Shown: positions 45,375 to 57,067, counted from the stretch's first letter. The stretch: 64,000 bases of DNA from Anagrus nilaparvatae (GCA_022575985.1 JAKSXM010000050.1:158594-222593), one strand, 5' to 3'. Notes: generated from the sequence alone by a model not told the origin. Program-made: numbers and translations.

Positions 45375-46050
45375 AAGAGGCTATCGTCCATATAAGTTTC
45401 GGAACTTAGGACTTTCGAACCGAGAGGGTATTTTATAACGATCCTAATTTTCAATTTTTGTGTCTGTGTTTTTGTTTATTTCAAAAAATACCGCCGATAG
45501 GTGGGTGGCTACTGTTTCTCGCAATTGTTAAATTCCCGTCTTACTTACTATTTAAGGAAACAAGAGAATTACCACATACGTCATATGTGATATAACTTCC
45601 TCTTCTTTCAACGATAAAAGTTGTGCCGAGGAAGTTATACCTAACCTAAAAAACTTCCGTAGTGCATGATAATGTACAGGATCTTTTCTTAGTCGCTTGA
45701 TAGGAAGCGGCCAATCACATATGGCCATTGCTTTTGTAATTTTTTTCTTTAAATATTTTCTGACGACCTATACAGATTAAAAACCTCCCTAGAGTCGGTC
45801 GCATTTATAACGATTTAGAGATTTACAAAAAAATGCGTTTCAGTTGATTTAATATTCACTGTTGGTTGTTACTTGTTATTCAGCCTTGATTATATGCTAT
45901 ATTTTAAAAATGTGCACGACTTACTTTTATTTAAGTCTCGTCACTGCGCTAGAGGTCCTCTATGTACCCTTACAAGGTTTCATCCTTTCCCCGTTCCCCG
46001 TTTTTTTCCCCGACACCGAGAGATCTTTTTTGTCAACTGCTGTTTTGTAT
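45375..46050. other. Non-coding stretch
   Basis: No gene supported; overlapping plus-strand ORFs at 45862-46127 are short and run into the shared 5' module. AGGAAGTTATA at about 45629 is the inverted match of TATAACTTCCTC at about 45590, a small hairpin. Confidence 0.35.
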
Positions 46051-46066
46051 ACCGTACCGAATGGCC

Positions 46067-46170
46067 GGCCGCAAGACAATTGCAAGTGTATCATGTCAAG
46101 TCGCGAGACAAACATAGGGTAACTTAATAAGACACTACTGTCTGTGTATGACGCGAGTCATCAAGAGAAG
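46067..46170 (+). promoter_or_regulatory. Shared 5' module, copy 4
   Basis: Reads GGCCGCAAGACAATTGCAAG, GTCGCGAGACAAACATAGGG, AATAAGACACTACTG, ATGACGCGAGTCATCAAGAG. The flanks on both sides also align with copy 2: TTTTTTGTCAACTGCTG before it, and CCCTTTAGTTTTTT...GAGGATTCTT up to about 46377 after it. So about 320 bp of the 5' region of the 39.9-kb gene was duplicated here. It now points head-on into the 3' end of HELQ. Confidence 0.5.
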
Positions 46171-46346
46171 CACACGAAAGAAATTACAATCCCCTTTAGT
46201 TTTTTCTTATTTTTTACAACCTTACTTTATTTATTCAAATTACTTATTAAATAAAAAAGCTTAAAATACGCGATTAGTCGAAAATTCTCCTATACATGAT
46301 TCGTATTAAAACTTTTGTTAGTCTTTGGTCGTTTGCTTGTACAGCT

Positions 46347-49300
46347 TCAAATAATACGTGTTGAGGATTCTTTACCTATCGATATAACCTTTAGATTTCT
46401 GTACCGTAGCAATGTCTTTGTCGTCTGCAAGAGTTTTTTTGTTAAATCCACGAACATCCAAAATTCTTCCAATTCTTGGCAAAATCGAACCACAGACACG
46501 GCAAATGAAGCAGTTGCATTAAGAAGTGATTGTATGATTCCTCGATCTATATTATAGTTTTCAGAAACTTCGTGAGTCGGAACGCGGTTCCATAAATCAG
46601 AAAGGATTAAAGTTGAATAAAATCTATCTATTGTAGTTTCCTTTATGTCCTGAATAAATAAATAAATAAATAAATAAATAAATCTCAGCATTTTTTAAAA
46701 CAAATAAATTATAATTATTCATCCAATTATCAGCGTACCTTAGGCCTTACTCCTGTAAAAATTTTTTGTATCACGTTTCCAGTGATTCCAATCGTCGCTG
46801 CTATCGCCTGTCGATGATCCGATAATCTGGTAACCTACCAATAAAATTCTTGTTTTTATCTTCAAACATACAACATATTTTAAAGTTTTTATGCTATTTT
46901 GTACTCACGACATCGTGATAGGCTTGTTCGTTTGGCCGAATTTGTTTTGAAATATCATAAGGAGTCACTAAGAACAAAAGGTGAAGATAATCAACTAATA
47001 TTAATTTATTTTGAGATTCTTTTAAATCTTCATATAACATGTGAGCCGTTTTTAAACTAATGGAACCTTAAAGAAATTGACAAATTTAAGATAATCGTAA
47101 GATAATTATTTATTGTGCCTAGTTGTAACAGTTATTTATAAAGCAATGGTATTCAGGATGGTTAGGATTTTCATATGAATCACAACTGTACTTTCCAGAT
47201 ACCTTTTAATGCTGCTTTGCCCAGTGGAGAGAGTTCTAATTCTGTTTCATTCTTCAAGTCAATTTTTATTTTTGCTTTTTGCGTTTCTGTTTCCGTGATC
47301 AGAGAATTCTGAATAAACTGAGATGGAATGCATACCGATATGTTAGGTTTCACAAACTTTTTTTCTACACGGTTTGTCTTCAATTTTATTGTACCGGTTT
47401 CTAAAAGTTCTTTTATAGTGTCATCTGTCACTCTTGAAATATCAATATCAAGCGAATGTGCCTGTATTTTTAACAAACTTTTATTCAATATTTCATGCAA
47501 GCGAGATCTTGAAGCAGACTTGCACAAAAGTACAGAACTCGTTATTAAATTATTGATTCCCGCATCTTTCTCTGTGTGAATGCTACTAACAGAATCAGTC
47601 ATTTTTGATGACAGTAATTCTTTGATCTTAAATTTAATGTTTTTTTTTTTTTTTTAATTCAACTTCATCTTTTCGAAAAATGTAATAATAATAAGAATTA
47701 TCTGATTTACAATACCTTTTCCTTGTCATCGTTGTGGCAAATTAATATGCTTTCCCCGTATTCCCCAAACCCAGCTCTACCCGCTCTACCAACCATTTGC
47801 TTATAACGACCCAAATCGATAAAATTTTTTCCAACGAACGGACTTCTTATTATCACCTGAAATAAAAAAAAAAAAAACAAAAAAACGACGATGCTTTTAA
47901 AGCATACCTAATAATCAAAATTGAATTGAAATTACTCTCTTGGCTGGTAAATTAACTCCAGCTGCTAAAGTAGATGTGCAACAAATTACACATAATATAC
48001 CGGCTTTAAAGGATTCTTCGATTAATCTTCTTTCTTCTGCAGTTGATCCAGAATGATGATAAGCAACTCCATACATAATTGTCTTTTGTAATATTGGACA
48101 GATAAAGTCATCCTCGTATTTCAATGAATTGATAAGTTCAACTTTGTCTTTTTTTCTGTGATCTTTTAAGAAGCTTTTAATGACAAGTAATAAAAAATGT
48201 GTAAATATCATGTTTTGAGATTCGTATTTCGTAAATTGGAGAGTTTAAATAGCGCATAAGCGTATCAAATACCTAAATAAAACTTTCGTTAGCAAAATTC
48301 CAATGTTTTCGCAATTTTTCTTGTTCGAGCAAAATATCAGGCACGAATCTTTCGGAACAACTTCCATTATTAATCCTCCTATGTAATCTGGATCTAGCTC
48401 TTTCGCTTTTGCAGAGTACTGTAAGTTTTTGTCACATCAAAGTCACTAAGTAAATAAACTTAAAATTCTCAAAAAAAATTTTAAAATCGTTACCAACTTT
48501 GTAATTGATTAACGTCTTATCAACTAATATATCATCTTGTTCATTATCTACGAGCCAAATCTCATTGCCGAATTTCACGTACTCTTTTAGTTGCACCGGT
48601 CTAAAATTTCGAGAATACAATTCCGCATTTAAAAATTTAGCTGTCTCCTTTAAGTTACCGATCGTCGCACTCATTGCTATCACGTGTATACTACCTGACG
48701 ATACATAATAACAAACAGTAACATTAGTGAAATGTTACGATTTTCAAACTTAAATTCAGAAATTTAAATATAAGTCTTAATTGAACTTACTCTCAAAGTA
48801 CATTAGCTTTGTCATTCCTAACTGAATGCAAAAATGTATACGTATTAAATTGTCTAAAAGAAAACGCATGCTCTGTTGTTACCTCATTCATTCGATTCGA
48901 TTCTATCAGGCAATTAATTACAGAATGCGCTTTTTCGGTAGTGCATACGTATAAGGTATTTTTCTTCCTGCGTTTTATTGGCGGAAAGTGGCCTTTTTCT
49001 CCTGCGTATTCTTCGATTAAAAAATTTAATTCCAAAGCAAAGGGCATCATTGAATGAATCTTAAGACATTAGCGATAAATTATGTTGTTGACTATGAAAT
49101 CATAATTTTATATGAAAAATATCTCCGTACCTTTTCCTGAACCAGGGCAACAAAAGGCAAAACGAAAATCGCATTCTTTTTGTTGCAAATAATTTCTTTA
49201 AGTATCAGTAACTCAGCGACCAACGTCTTTCCACCACTCGTGGGCAGTGCGTAGATTAGGTTTCTCCTTTCATTAACAGCTTCCAAATTTAAACACTCGT

Positions 49301-49710
49301 TTTGCCAATCTAAGATTTTATATAATGATGCTTTTATACAGGCTTTCTTTATCAATGAAGTAATGAAATAAAGAGAAATTTTAGAAAAACTCACCGTAAA
49401 AATTTGAAATACCTTTGTATTTTTTAACCAAACTTTCAACCTTAGTAGGAAGACCATAATAAGAAAGTTTATTGCTCGATTGAGTGTCAAAATTCGCAAT
49501 ACATTTTCTTCTTTTCGCAGATGTTTCTCCGGTATTTTCCTCGGGTACCAAATTTATTTTAACCAAATTTACTGAATTATTCAAATCCTCGGAAATATCA
49601 TAAAACCTCATAGCGTCATCTAAAGAATCATCTAACGAATTTTCAAAGTTTACTACAGGGTTCGTTTTTTTTCTTTGGTTGTCAGAGGTGTATTTTCTTG
49701 TGTTTTCCAT
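46347..49710 (-). CDS. HELQ: HELQ-like DNA helicase lacking a recognisable DExH box and C-terminus
   Basis: Superfamily-2 Ski2-like helicase related to HELQ/mus301, a 3'-5' DNA helicase in fork and crosslink repair. Exons (minus, 5' to 3'): 49710-49395, 49309-49131, 49059-48883, about 48854-48791, 48694-48498, 48418-48273, 48173-47936, 47856-47716, 47626-47203, 47066-46909, 46834-46739, 46649-46347. Phases agree throughout except around the fourth exon. Motifs: DWQNECL, Walker A (LPTSGGKT), [17 protein letters not shown] (MSATIGN), [53 protein letters not shown], then the winged-helix/ratchet region ([30 protein letters not shown]). Where VVDELH should stand the frame reads NEVTTEH. The C-terminal HhH part is missing. 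An alternative N-terminal frame (from 49838) joins after one base in an 8-A run. Likely inactive as ATPase. Confidence 0.75.
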
Positions 49711-49838
49711 TTTGTATGGGTAGGATAAAACGGTGTTTTTTGTGTGTAAATATCACTTTCAGTAGTTACTGTCGTTACAGAAACGACTTTGCTTTGCATT
49801 TTATTGCTATAGAATTTCCAGCTAATTCCGCACGACAT

Positions 49839-50615
49839 AAAAGTAGCTCTTGAATTATTTTTTTTCTATTTGAACATATGGATATTTATGCAATTGCATA
49901 ACAGATACGAGAACCATTCTGATTTTGTAATAACGCCAGGAAATAATGAAAGCTTGTTTGATCCATAAATAACTTAATTTTTATTTCTTTAAAAAAGTTT
50001 TATACCAAAACAATATTATTGAGTATCAAAGCATTTTTGCAAAGACTGAAAATGTAATGAGTAACAACCTTGATAAATAAAGGTCCAAAATACCATTGTT
50101 GTTATTTTTTTTTAAATAAAAAATAAGGCTTGTAAGTTGATAAAAATCTTAAGGGCTGTATTTTTTTGTCCCTGATTGATAGATATACGAATCAGTTTTT
50201 ATACCGTTTGTTTATTTTACCATAAGCGCGCGTTGTGTCAATTATGTAACGTAATAATAATGTATTAAGTAAAATATTTGTATACATAATGTAATTTGAT
50301 TTTATAAGGAAATTAAGTTTGATACGTAAAAAAACAAAATTGTTGAGACTAATTAGTTATAAATTTACCTTGTATGGTCAAACCAGTTTATTGACGTTGG
50401 TTGCTTTCACTCTTCTACAAATTTTCATCTATAATTCTGAAATTATTTTTTTTAAAAAATTCTATTGTAGAATCTTGATAACATTTATTCTTTGATATTG
50501 AAATGTTTTTTGGATTGGCAACTCTTGTTACGTTAAAGAGGATACCCTCTGTCATTTTTGCAGTGTCAGCGATCTGCTGAGGACACCTTATTGATAAAAT
50601 TTCAAGATTTCTGAA
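49839..50615. other. Non-coding between HELQ and the F-box pseudogene
   Basis: Upstream of HELQ on its strand. No module copy and no gene recognised. Confidence 0.4.
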
Positions 50616-51680
50616 TTAATTAAATCCTCTTACATTTATTTCTATTTCTTCATTATTTTCATTTTGAAACTCTTCATAATTTAAGTGAAATTCTATTATA
50701 TTTTTGTTTAAATAGTTTGATATAATGTTTAAGAATATAATATCAACGTAATAAGTTTCCATTTTAAAATATATTAAATTGCGTAATAATGCAATTGGAG
50801 GCGGTGTGACAGTTTTTACAATATCCCAATTGTGAAATATGGTTAATTTTCTTAAATCTTCCGGTGTTTTCAATATTTCATTATCAAATTAAGATATAAC
50901 CACCTCCATTTCTAGTTGCTTTAAATACTTTTGATGGTTCAAGAATTTAATTAATTCATTCAGCATGTTCTCCTCCTCCTCTTCTCCGGTGTACGCTATT
51001 TCGAAAAACTCAACGTTACTTATTTCACTGTTATTTAAAGATTTCAAAAAATCAATCAAATAATTCTTATCTCCATCGCGAAGCTTTAAAATTTTTAAAT
51101 TATTTTTATCTTCAGTTAAGTATTTACATTCATAACTTTAGACGTTGCATTCTTTTAAATGCAATCTCTCTAGCCTATCTGGCTTCTTTAAATATTTAAA
51201 GACTTTACAGTCAAAATTGACATAAATGAGCTCTATAAAACTAATTGCTGCAGAGCATTGGAAAATTTTAGCCAGCAATATATCGCTCACGTCCAATTCG
51301 ACATTTCTTATTGCAATACTGTTTAACAATTCAAAATTGTAATATAATAATGTTTCCAAAAATCCTGTGTTCTTATCGAGGTGATAAAAATCAATGCATA
51401 AAATTCTCAGCGATTTATTTGTTCTTTGTAAAATTAAATAAAATAAATTTACTAATTTTTCATAATTCCTCTGATTTTTAAGAATTATATGCATATTGTT
51501 GACTTTTATTCTGTCATTCAACATGCACAACATTGCATATTCTCCATAGCAGAAGTCTACCAATGTTTCTTTCCATCTTTGACAAACTTTCTCACAACCC
51601 ATTCTCTCTAAAATTGATAGTTTTTCAAATATTAACATCAAGCAGTCCTGATTTAACATGTTTATGGGTGAGTGGTTCAT
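50616..51680 (-). pseudogene. F-box / leucine-rich repeat protein 3, two in-frame stops
   Basis: One continuous minus-strand frame of 354 codons from ATG at 51680 to TAA at 50616, interrupted only by TAA at 51138-51140 and TAA at 50889-50891. The F-box is at the N-terminus: INMLNQDCLMLIFEKL then ERMGCEKVCQRWKE. Downstream are LRR-like segments before the first stop (LRILCIDFYHL, RLERLHLKECNV), between the stops (LKILKLRDGD, VEFFEIAYTGE, YLKQLEMEVV) and after the second (LRKLTIFHNW, IIEFHLNYEE). There is no frameshift over the whole length. Either a young pseudogene or a product made by stop readthrough; the first 180 residues alone would form an F-box protein with a truncated LRR. No intron was found. 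Confidence 0.75.
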
Positions 51681-52569
51681 TTTGATTTGAATCTTAAAAA
51701 ATAAAAAAAATAAGTTCTTGATAAGTATTAAATAATAATGTATTTTCTATCTATGTATTAAATATATTTTAACAACAAGGATCAAAAAGAATTAATAAGA
51801 GTTTAGTTTTCGAGGCTAAATTAGGCTTTTCTGCTATTTATTTGGTAAAGTAAAATTAGTTTGTACGATTAATGAAATTAGGATTGTCAAAGGACAAGGT
51901 ATGGTATTTTAATTTAACTCAATCCTTCGCGTGCGCACTTTGACGAAAGTTTTCAAGTAAATACACGTAAATTTACTATATTGTATAAGCTGAGATTTAT
52001 ATTCAAACATCAAACTACGTACACGTTTGTACACATGCATGAAAAAAAGCCAAAATGAATTTTTTTTGCGATTAAAATAATTTTATTTTCTTTGATAAAA
52101 TGGGGCGATTAATTTTGGTTTTTTTAATCGATACAAAAATTTAAATTTCAAAGGGTTTCAAAGCTTAATAAATTTTATAAACATGAGAAGTTAGACGAAA
52201 ATTGAATTTATAAAATTGAAACTGGTTAAGCGAATTATAAAAATTTTTTATATAACGTATGATGATAAAGAATAATATGAAAAATAATATAAAATATCAA
52301 ATAATTTTATGTTTGCTCTTGGATGAATCATGATTTTGATTTTAGGACCAATAAAAAGCAGTATCAAAATAAAAAATTGTAAAAAAACGTGAGAAATGTG
52401 AGAAGTTGATTTTTATTGCGTAAGTATAAGTGACATAAATATACATTGATTAAGATAGAACAAAAATAAAATAATTTAGGATCCACTGTTCGAATGAATA
52501 TGCTCTTCAGCTGATTATCAATTAATCTCAGAAAATGACTCCTGACTCCTCGGTAATCTCGCGTTCCAG
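51681..52569. other. A+T-rich non-coding stretch
   Basis: Nothing recognisable on either strand. Confidence 0.4.
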
Positions 52570-53043
52570 CTAATAATTGAATTTATCTTCTATCGTCGAG
52601 ACAGAGATATCCGATTTTAATTGCCAGGTTTTACTTCCTTGAAATTTAATATTCTTGTCGTAGAAAACACGACATGATTGGAGATGCCGGTTCAAAAATC
52701 CAGGAGTTGAATAAATTTTTTCACAGTCTCGACAGACAGAAAATTTTTCTGGATGTAGTTGTTGCAAGTGAAATTTAAATAGGAATTTACCTATAACAGC
52801 GTCACCGCACAATGGGCATATGTTATTTTCATGTTTACTGCGAATGTGGCCGTTGAGAGTTTTTTCCTCTTTGAAACACCTTTTACAGTTTTCGTATTGA
52901 CATTTGTATACCCTGTTGACATCGTGTACTTCGATAATATGTTTTTTCAACGTATGTTTGTATGTAAAAGTACCATTGCACAAGTCGCATGTGCGAATTT
53001 GTTCATGACTTTCTTTTGGTATTCTTCGTGAAGAGTCACACAT
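52570..53043 (-). CDS. C2H2 zinc-finger protein
   Basis: 157 residues from the ATG at 53043, a single exon as seen. Four fingers: CDLCNGTFTYKHTLKKH...H (about residues 19-40), CQYENCKRCFKEEKTLNGH...H with C-x4-C spacing (about 48-70), CPLCGDAVIGKFLFKFH...H (about 75-96), and a C-terminal CRDCEKIYSTPGFLNRH...C, a C2HC variant (about 103-125). Linkers are not the classical TGEKP type. The tail (KTWQLKSDISVS) has no motif. Probably a nucleic-acid-binding nuclear protein. Orthology is unclear, and further exons upstream are possible. The frame is intact. Confidence 0.75.
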   Translation of the reverse strand: MCDSSRRIPKESHEQIRTCDLCNGTFTYKHTLKKHIIEVHDVNRVYKCQYENCKRCFKEEKTLNGHIRSKHENNICPLCGDAVIGKFLFKFHLQQLHPEKFSVCRDCEKIYSTPGFLNRHLQSCRVFYDKNIKFQGSKTWQLKSDISVSTIEDKFNY

Positions 53044-53049
53044 GATCAA

Positions 53050-54042
53050 ATGATTCTTGATTTTTTCAAAGATTTTGTTTGGATAATCGCTTTACCCTTG
53101 ACGTCAATTAAGTTTGTCAATTAAATAGGTGCCAGGAAGCAGTAACGCTATAAGTCTTCATTGAAATTACACTTGATAACACACGTATTCCACGAAAAGG
53201 ATCCAGGTAAAGTAGCTTAACTAATCAAATAAAACCAAGCCCTTATATTTTAATCAACCCAATAGCTTCATTGAAACAATTTACAGAAATATAATTAGTT
53301 TGAGTTGTTGAGTTCAAAATTAATTTTATATCAATTACTTTTTGTTACGTTATTTAACTCTGGGAAGTGAATTTTTAACTCCTTTTTGAGAAACTTTCTT
53401 GTAAAAATCACTCCATAAATAACAACCCCCAGAGTTTCTCAAAATTTTTTGGGTATCTGCCAATTTATGCATTTAATTAAAGTTTAAATTAAATCAATTA
53501 CCAGTATCTCCGACAAGCATAAAAAATATAACATAGCAACATGAAGTATATCGTTAATTTTATTAAATTAATCAGCCAGACTGATATTGGTGACATTAGA
53601 TTTTCATTAGGCGAAGAACAACGAAGAATATATTGTATTAACAAAAATTTATTTACTTAAAAGAATATTGTCAATTACAGATGGTTCACATACTTTTGTA
53701 AGACTAAGTTGTCAAAAAATTAATAAAAAATAAACCTCGAAAATTGTCTTATTGATTAAAAAGTTTTAAACCCTTTTCAGCAATACAGTGAAAATAACTT
53801 TATGGAAATTTTTTTTTTTTTTTTATGCAAAGAAACTAACTTATCTTTTACATTAGCTTGTTCTAAATTTTACAAATGATCTCTTATTTTGCTTTCAGTT
53901 TAATTCAAGGTATAGTATACATTGTTTTTAAAATGTTCGAAACCCGGCAGCAAATTTCATAAATATGCAAATTATCGTTATTTTGAAAAAAAGTTGGTTA
54001 TATAAGTGAGAAGCTTATCATGTTAGCAAACTTAACTATAAC
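53050..54042. other. A+T-rich non-coding stretch
   Basis: No gene. A short imperfect hairpin occurs at about 53360-53450 (AACTCTGGG / CCCAGAGTTTCTC). Confidence 0.4.
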
Positions 54043-54507
54043 TTAAAAATTATCCAGAAAAAATTGCCTATCTTGAAATAATTTTGCTTCTCTTATTGAA
54101 TTATAACGCTTTTTTGGGTACTTGTTTATCAAAATCAAATCTGATATGTTTCTCACACGGCTCAATGCTACATAAGCCTGCCCTAAATTTTTCTCACAAG
54201 GTCCTACGTCAACTTTGACTTTATCCAAGGTTTGGCCCTGAGCTTTGTGAATGCTGATTGCGTATGCAATAGAAACAGGCAGTTGAGTTCTTGAACAGTA
54301 ATTATTTTTATAATTCCAATCGCGAGTTACAGGAATGATTGGGAATAAAGTCTCTCGAGTAAATGGACCTTTATAATTATCTAAGTTTGCGAGAATGAAC
54401 TGAGGTAATTTTGGTGGACTTTCGCCTTTTTTAAAGACAATTTCTGATACGGTGCCCATCGTTCCGTTTGTTACACCACCTTCAACCCAAATATTTGTTT
54501 GTAGCAT
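54043..54507 (-). pseudogene. PIF1-like / Helitron helicase, C-terminal fragment
   Basis: About 154 residues matching the end of PIF1-family superfamily-1 helicases as found in Helitrons: [12 protein letters not shown] (usual text l.NG.mG.V..i), then [17 protein letters not shown] (motif V) and [11 protein letters not shown] (motif VI). Walker A/B, the Rep nuclease and Helitron ends are not seen. The open frame has an ATG at 54507 ([11 protein letters not shown]), but the homologous protein would continue upstream where no coding is visible. Most likely a decayed mobile-element fragment rather than a host PIF1 gene. Confidence 0.7.
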
Positions 54508-56980
54508 GATCCTGCAACCCCTTGAGAGATACTTTGTGGGATTAGAGCCTTTGTGGGATTCTTAACACATTTTATTTTTCCTTTTTACAAATTTCATTAA
54601 CATATAATTAACATTAATAATAATATGGGTTGTGGTTTTACATGTAAATACAATAAATGTCTCAGCTTTAATATATAAAACAATTTTGGTAAATACACTG
54701 TAGACTATTGATTAAAAGTTGATTTTTGCTTTACAAGATCTCAAAGAGATCATTAAAAGTCATTTGATTATAATTTTTAAGAAAAAGCCATCAATTTACA
54801 ACAAATTTTTTTTTTACATGTTTACAGTCTATGGCACCATATAAAAAAAGCATAGATATTTGTAAGGGAGTAATTTAATCTGAACCTATCCTATATATAG
54901 TATTACAATTTGTCGAGTCATGTTGGATGCTTGTGGTTATACGAGGTCCACTGAATTATTTTAAGGTTGAATTTTCAAAATTTTGTTTCACTGGATTGAG
55001 TCGATATGGTTTATTTGTTTTTCTCTTGTAAGATACCAATAATACTTTTAGTCAGAAACACCAACTCTTACTATTAAGTATGGTAATCTATAAAACAATA
55101 ATTTTAGTTATTAAATAAAATCTAAATATGAAAATTTTAGGTACACAAACATTACCTTTTAAAATTTTAATACAGGCTCTAGCGATATATTTTTCACCAA
55201 ATACTGATTCACATAAACTAGAACGGAACAACGAGTCCCTTTTGTTATGACATATGTTATTTATTTTGAACAATATTGGACAACTGAAGAATTACATACA
55301 GACTATTAATAAAATAGTAACATAAGTTCTACTTAGATTCATATTGTTTACCTGAATCCCTGACTGAATTGAACATTTGACGATAGACTCCTGACTAACT
55401 TTGACCAATGTAACCACTACTAACATATTAGTAATATAACTGACAGTTGACCTGAATAATAGACATATTACCTGTAATAAATTAAGATTTATAAATGAAT
55501 TATTAGTTGTTTTTTTTTTTATTATTTTTTTATATATATATTATTTAAATGTATATACTTGACCCGATACAGACTTACAGTAGACAAGGCTTTCATATAT
55601 ATTGGATATACTTTTATTGAGGAAATAGCGAACAATTTCTTATAATTTTGCTGTATGGTGAACAGTTGAACCGATACTGAAGGTACAATATTCAAGTAAC
55701 CCAAATGATGCTACCTGCAATAATATAAGTTTTTGTATGGAAATATTAAGAGTGTTCTTTTATGGAAGCTTATTCATACTTAATTAACCTACCAAAAGTA
55801 AACTGGATATATTTTGTTTCAAAACTCCATTTCAGAAAACAAGTTTATTTCTTGTATTATTTTCCTTTGATTGTGTGAGGTTGAATAGTTTTGACCCGGA
55901 ATATTTATCTGATCAAAAAAGAGAATAAAAAGGAAGGAATAACATAATATCTTATGCTGTTAAATTTGACTAATTACCTACAAGTATTTTGGAAATGGTT
56001 GTTACTTCGCTTTGTAAACTGATATTTTTTTTATATAAACCTAGTAACCCGGTTTAAAAAAAAAGGATATATAATAAAACGATATATTTTATGATGGTAT
56101 ATTGTAATCTGTTTGACTTGGAGTACTTTTGTTTGAATGAGTTTTATTGAAAATATCTCTATTAATTAGTAAAATAATTAATTATATTGAATTTACGAAC
56201 GGCTGATATACAATTGATAATTAGCAGACAGTTTATTTTCACTCTTTATGAAAGAATGCATTAATGTGTATAGGTTGCACACGATGCAATGTGGCTGGAC
56301 TGATGTGAAAAAAATGGGGATACCCCAACAACACGCAAGCGCCGCCACACGGCAATAATATCTTACTTAATTCATGCAGAGTTTATCAAACTAAAGTTTT
56401 GTGTCCGTATTAACAGCATAGAATACAAAAGTTTTTTTTAAGTACATTCATATGCTTTTATTTATATTAAATTCAACTGGGTTTCACGCAGTATCAGCAA
56501 TAAAAAGATCAAAAAATGAACTTCATTTATTTAATGGTCTAATTTGTCTCCAGTATTAAATTAATAATTCAAGCATTATTTATCTAAAATCGTGTTTGAT
56601 TTTAAAACTATAAATCCTTAAGAACTGATTTTTACCTTACGGATGTTGAAAAACAACTTTAATTGATTAAAAAGTAAGAAATATTCTCTCTAGAACTCTC
56701 TCTCACGTATGTTATTAAAGTCGAGTTTTAGATAAATCTACTCTAAGCCGAATACTAAAAAAATGCGTTTAATAGTGTTAATAAATGAATTTTAATTTTA
56801 ATAAATGAATAAAAATACAGAAGCTTTAATTTTGATGTTTATGCGTTTATGCGCTATGTTTTTTTTAAACTAAAAATAACTGCGCTTCGCGCAGAGAATG
56901 TTTCCCTCTTATTCATTATCAAACAACTTATTATTAAAAATATTTTAAATTGTTGTTTGAAAATGAATAAAATATTGTAA
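54508..56980. other. A+T-rich non-coding stretch
   Basis: No gene on either strand; small ORFs at 55088-55273 and 55522-55704 are featureless. A CTGCGCTTCGCGCAG palindrome lies at about 56881-56895. Confidence 0.4.
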
Positions 56981-56997
56981 ATGATGTATTCTAATTA

Positions 56998-57052
56998 GAC
57001 TGAGCGAAGCTCAGAGCGAAGCTCTGAGCTGAGCTCAGTCTATTCCCTCGAA
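56998..57052. repeat. GAGCGAAGCTC palindrome cluster
   Basis: Overlapping palindromes GACTGAGCGAAGCTCAGAGC and GAAGCTCTGAGCTGAGCTC. With the CTGCGCTTCGCGCAG site 110 bp upstream, these look like end structures of a small repeat. Confidence 0.5.
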
Positions 57053-57067
57053 ATAATGTCGAGTTTG

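Noticed and set aside
45862..46127. Two overlapping plus-strand ORFs before the HELQ end
   Set aside because: They run through the shared module, which is non-coding elsewhere, and have no domain.
48854..48883. A 29-bp GT...AG 'intron' in HELQ between exons 3 and 4
   Set aside because: Too short to be spliced, and it does not restore the missing DExH text; treated as damage or deletion.
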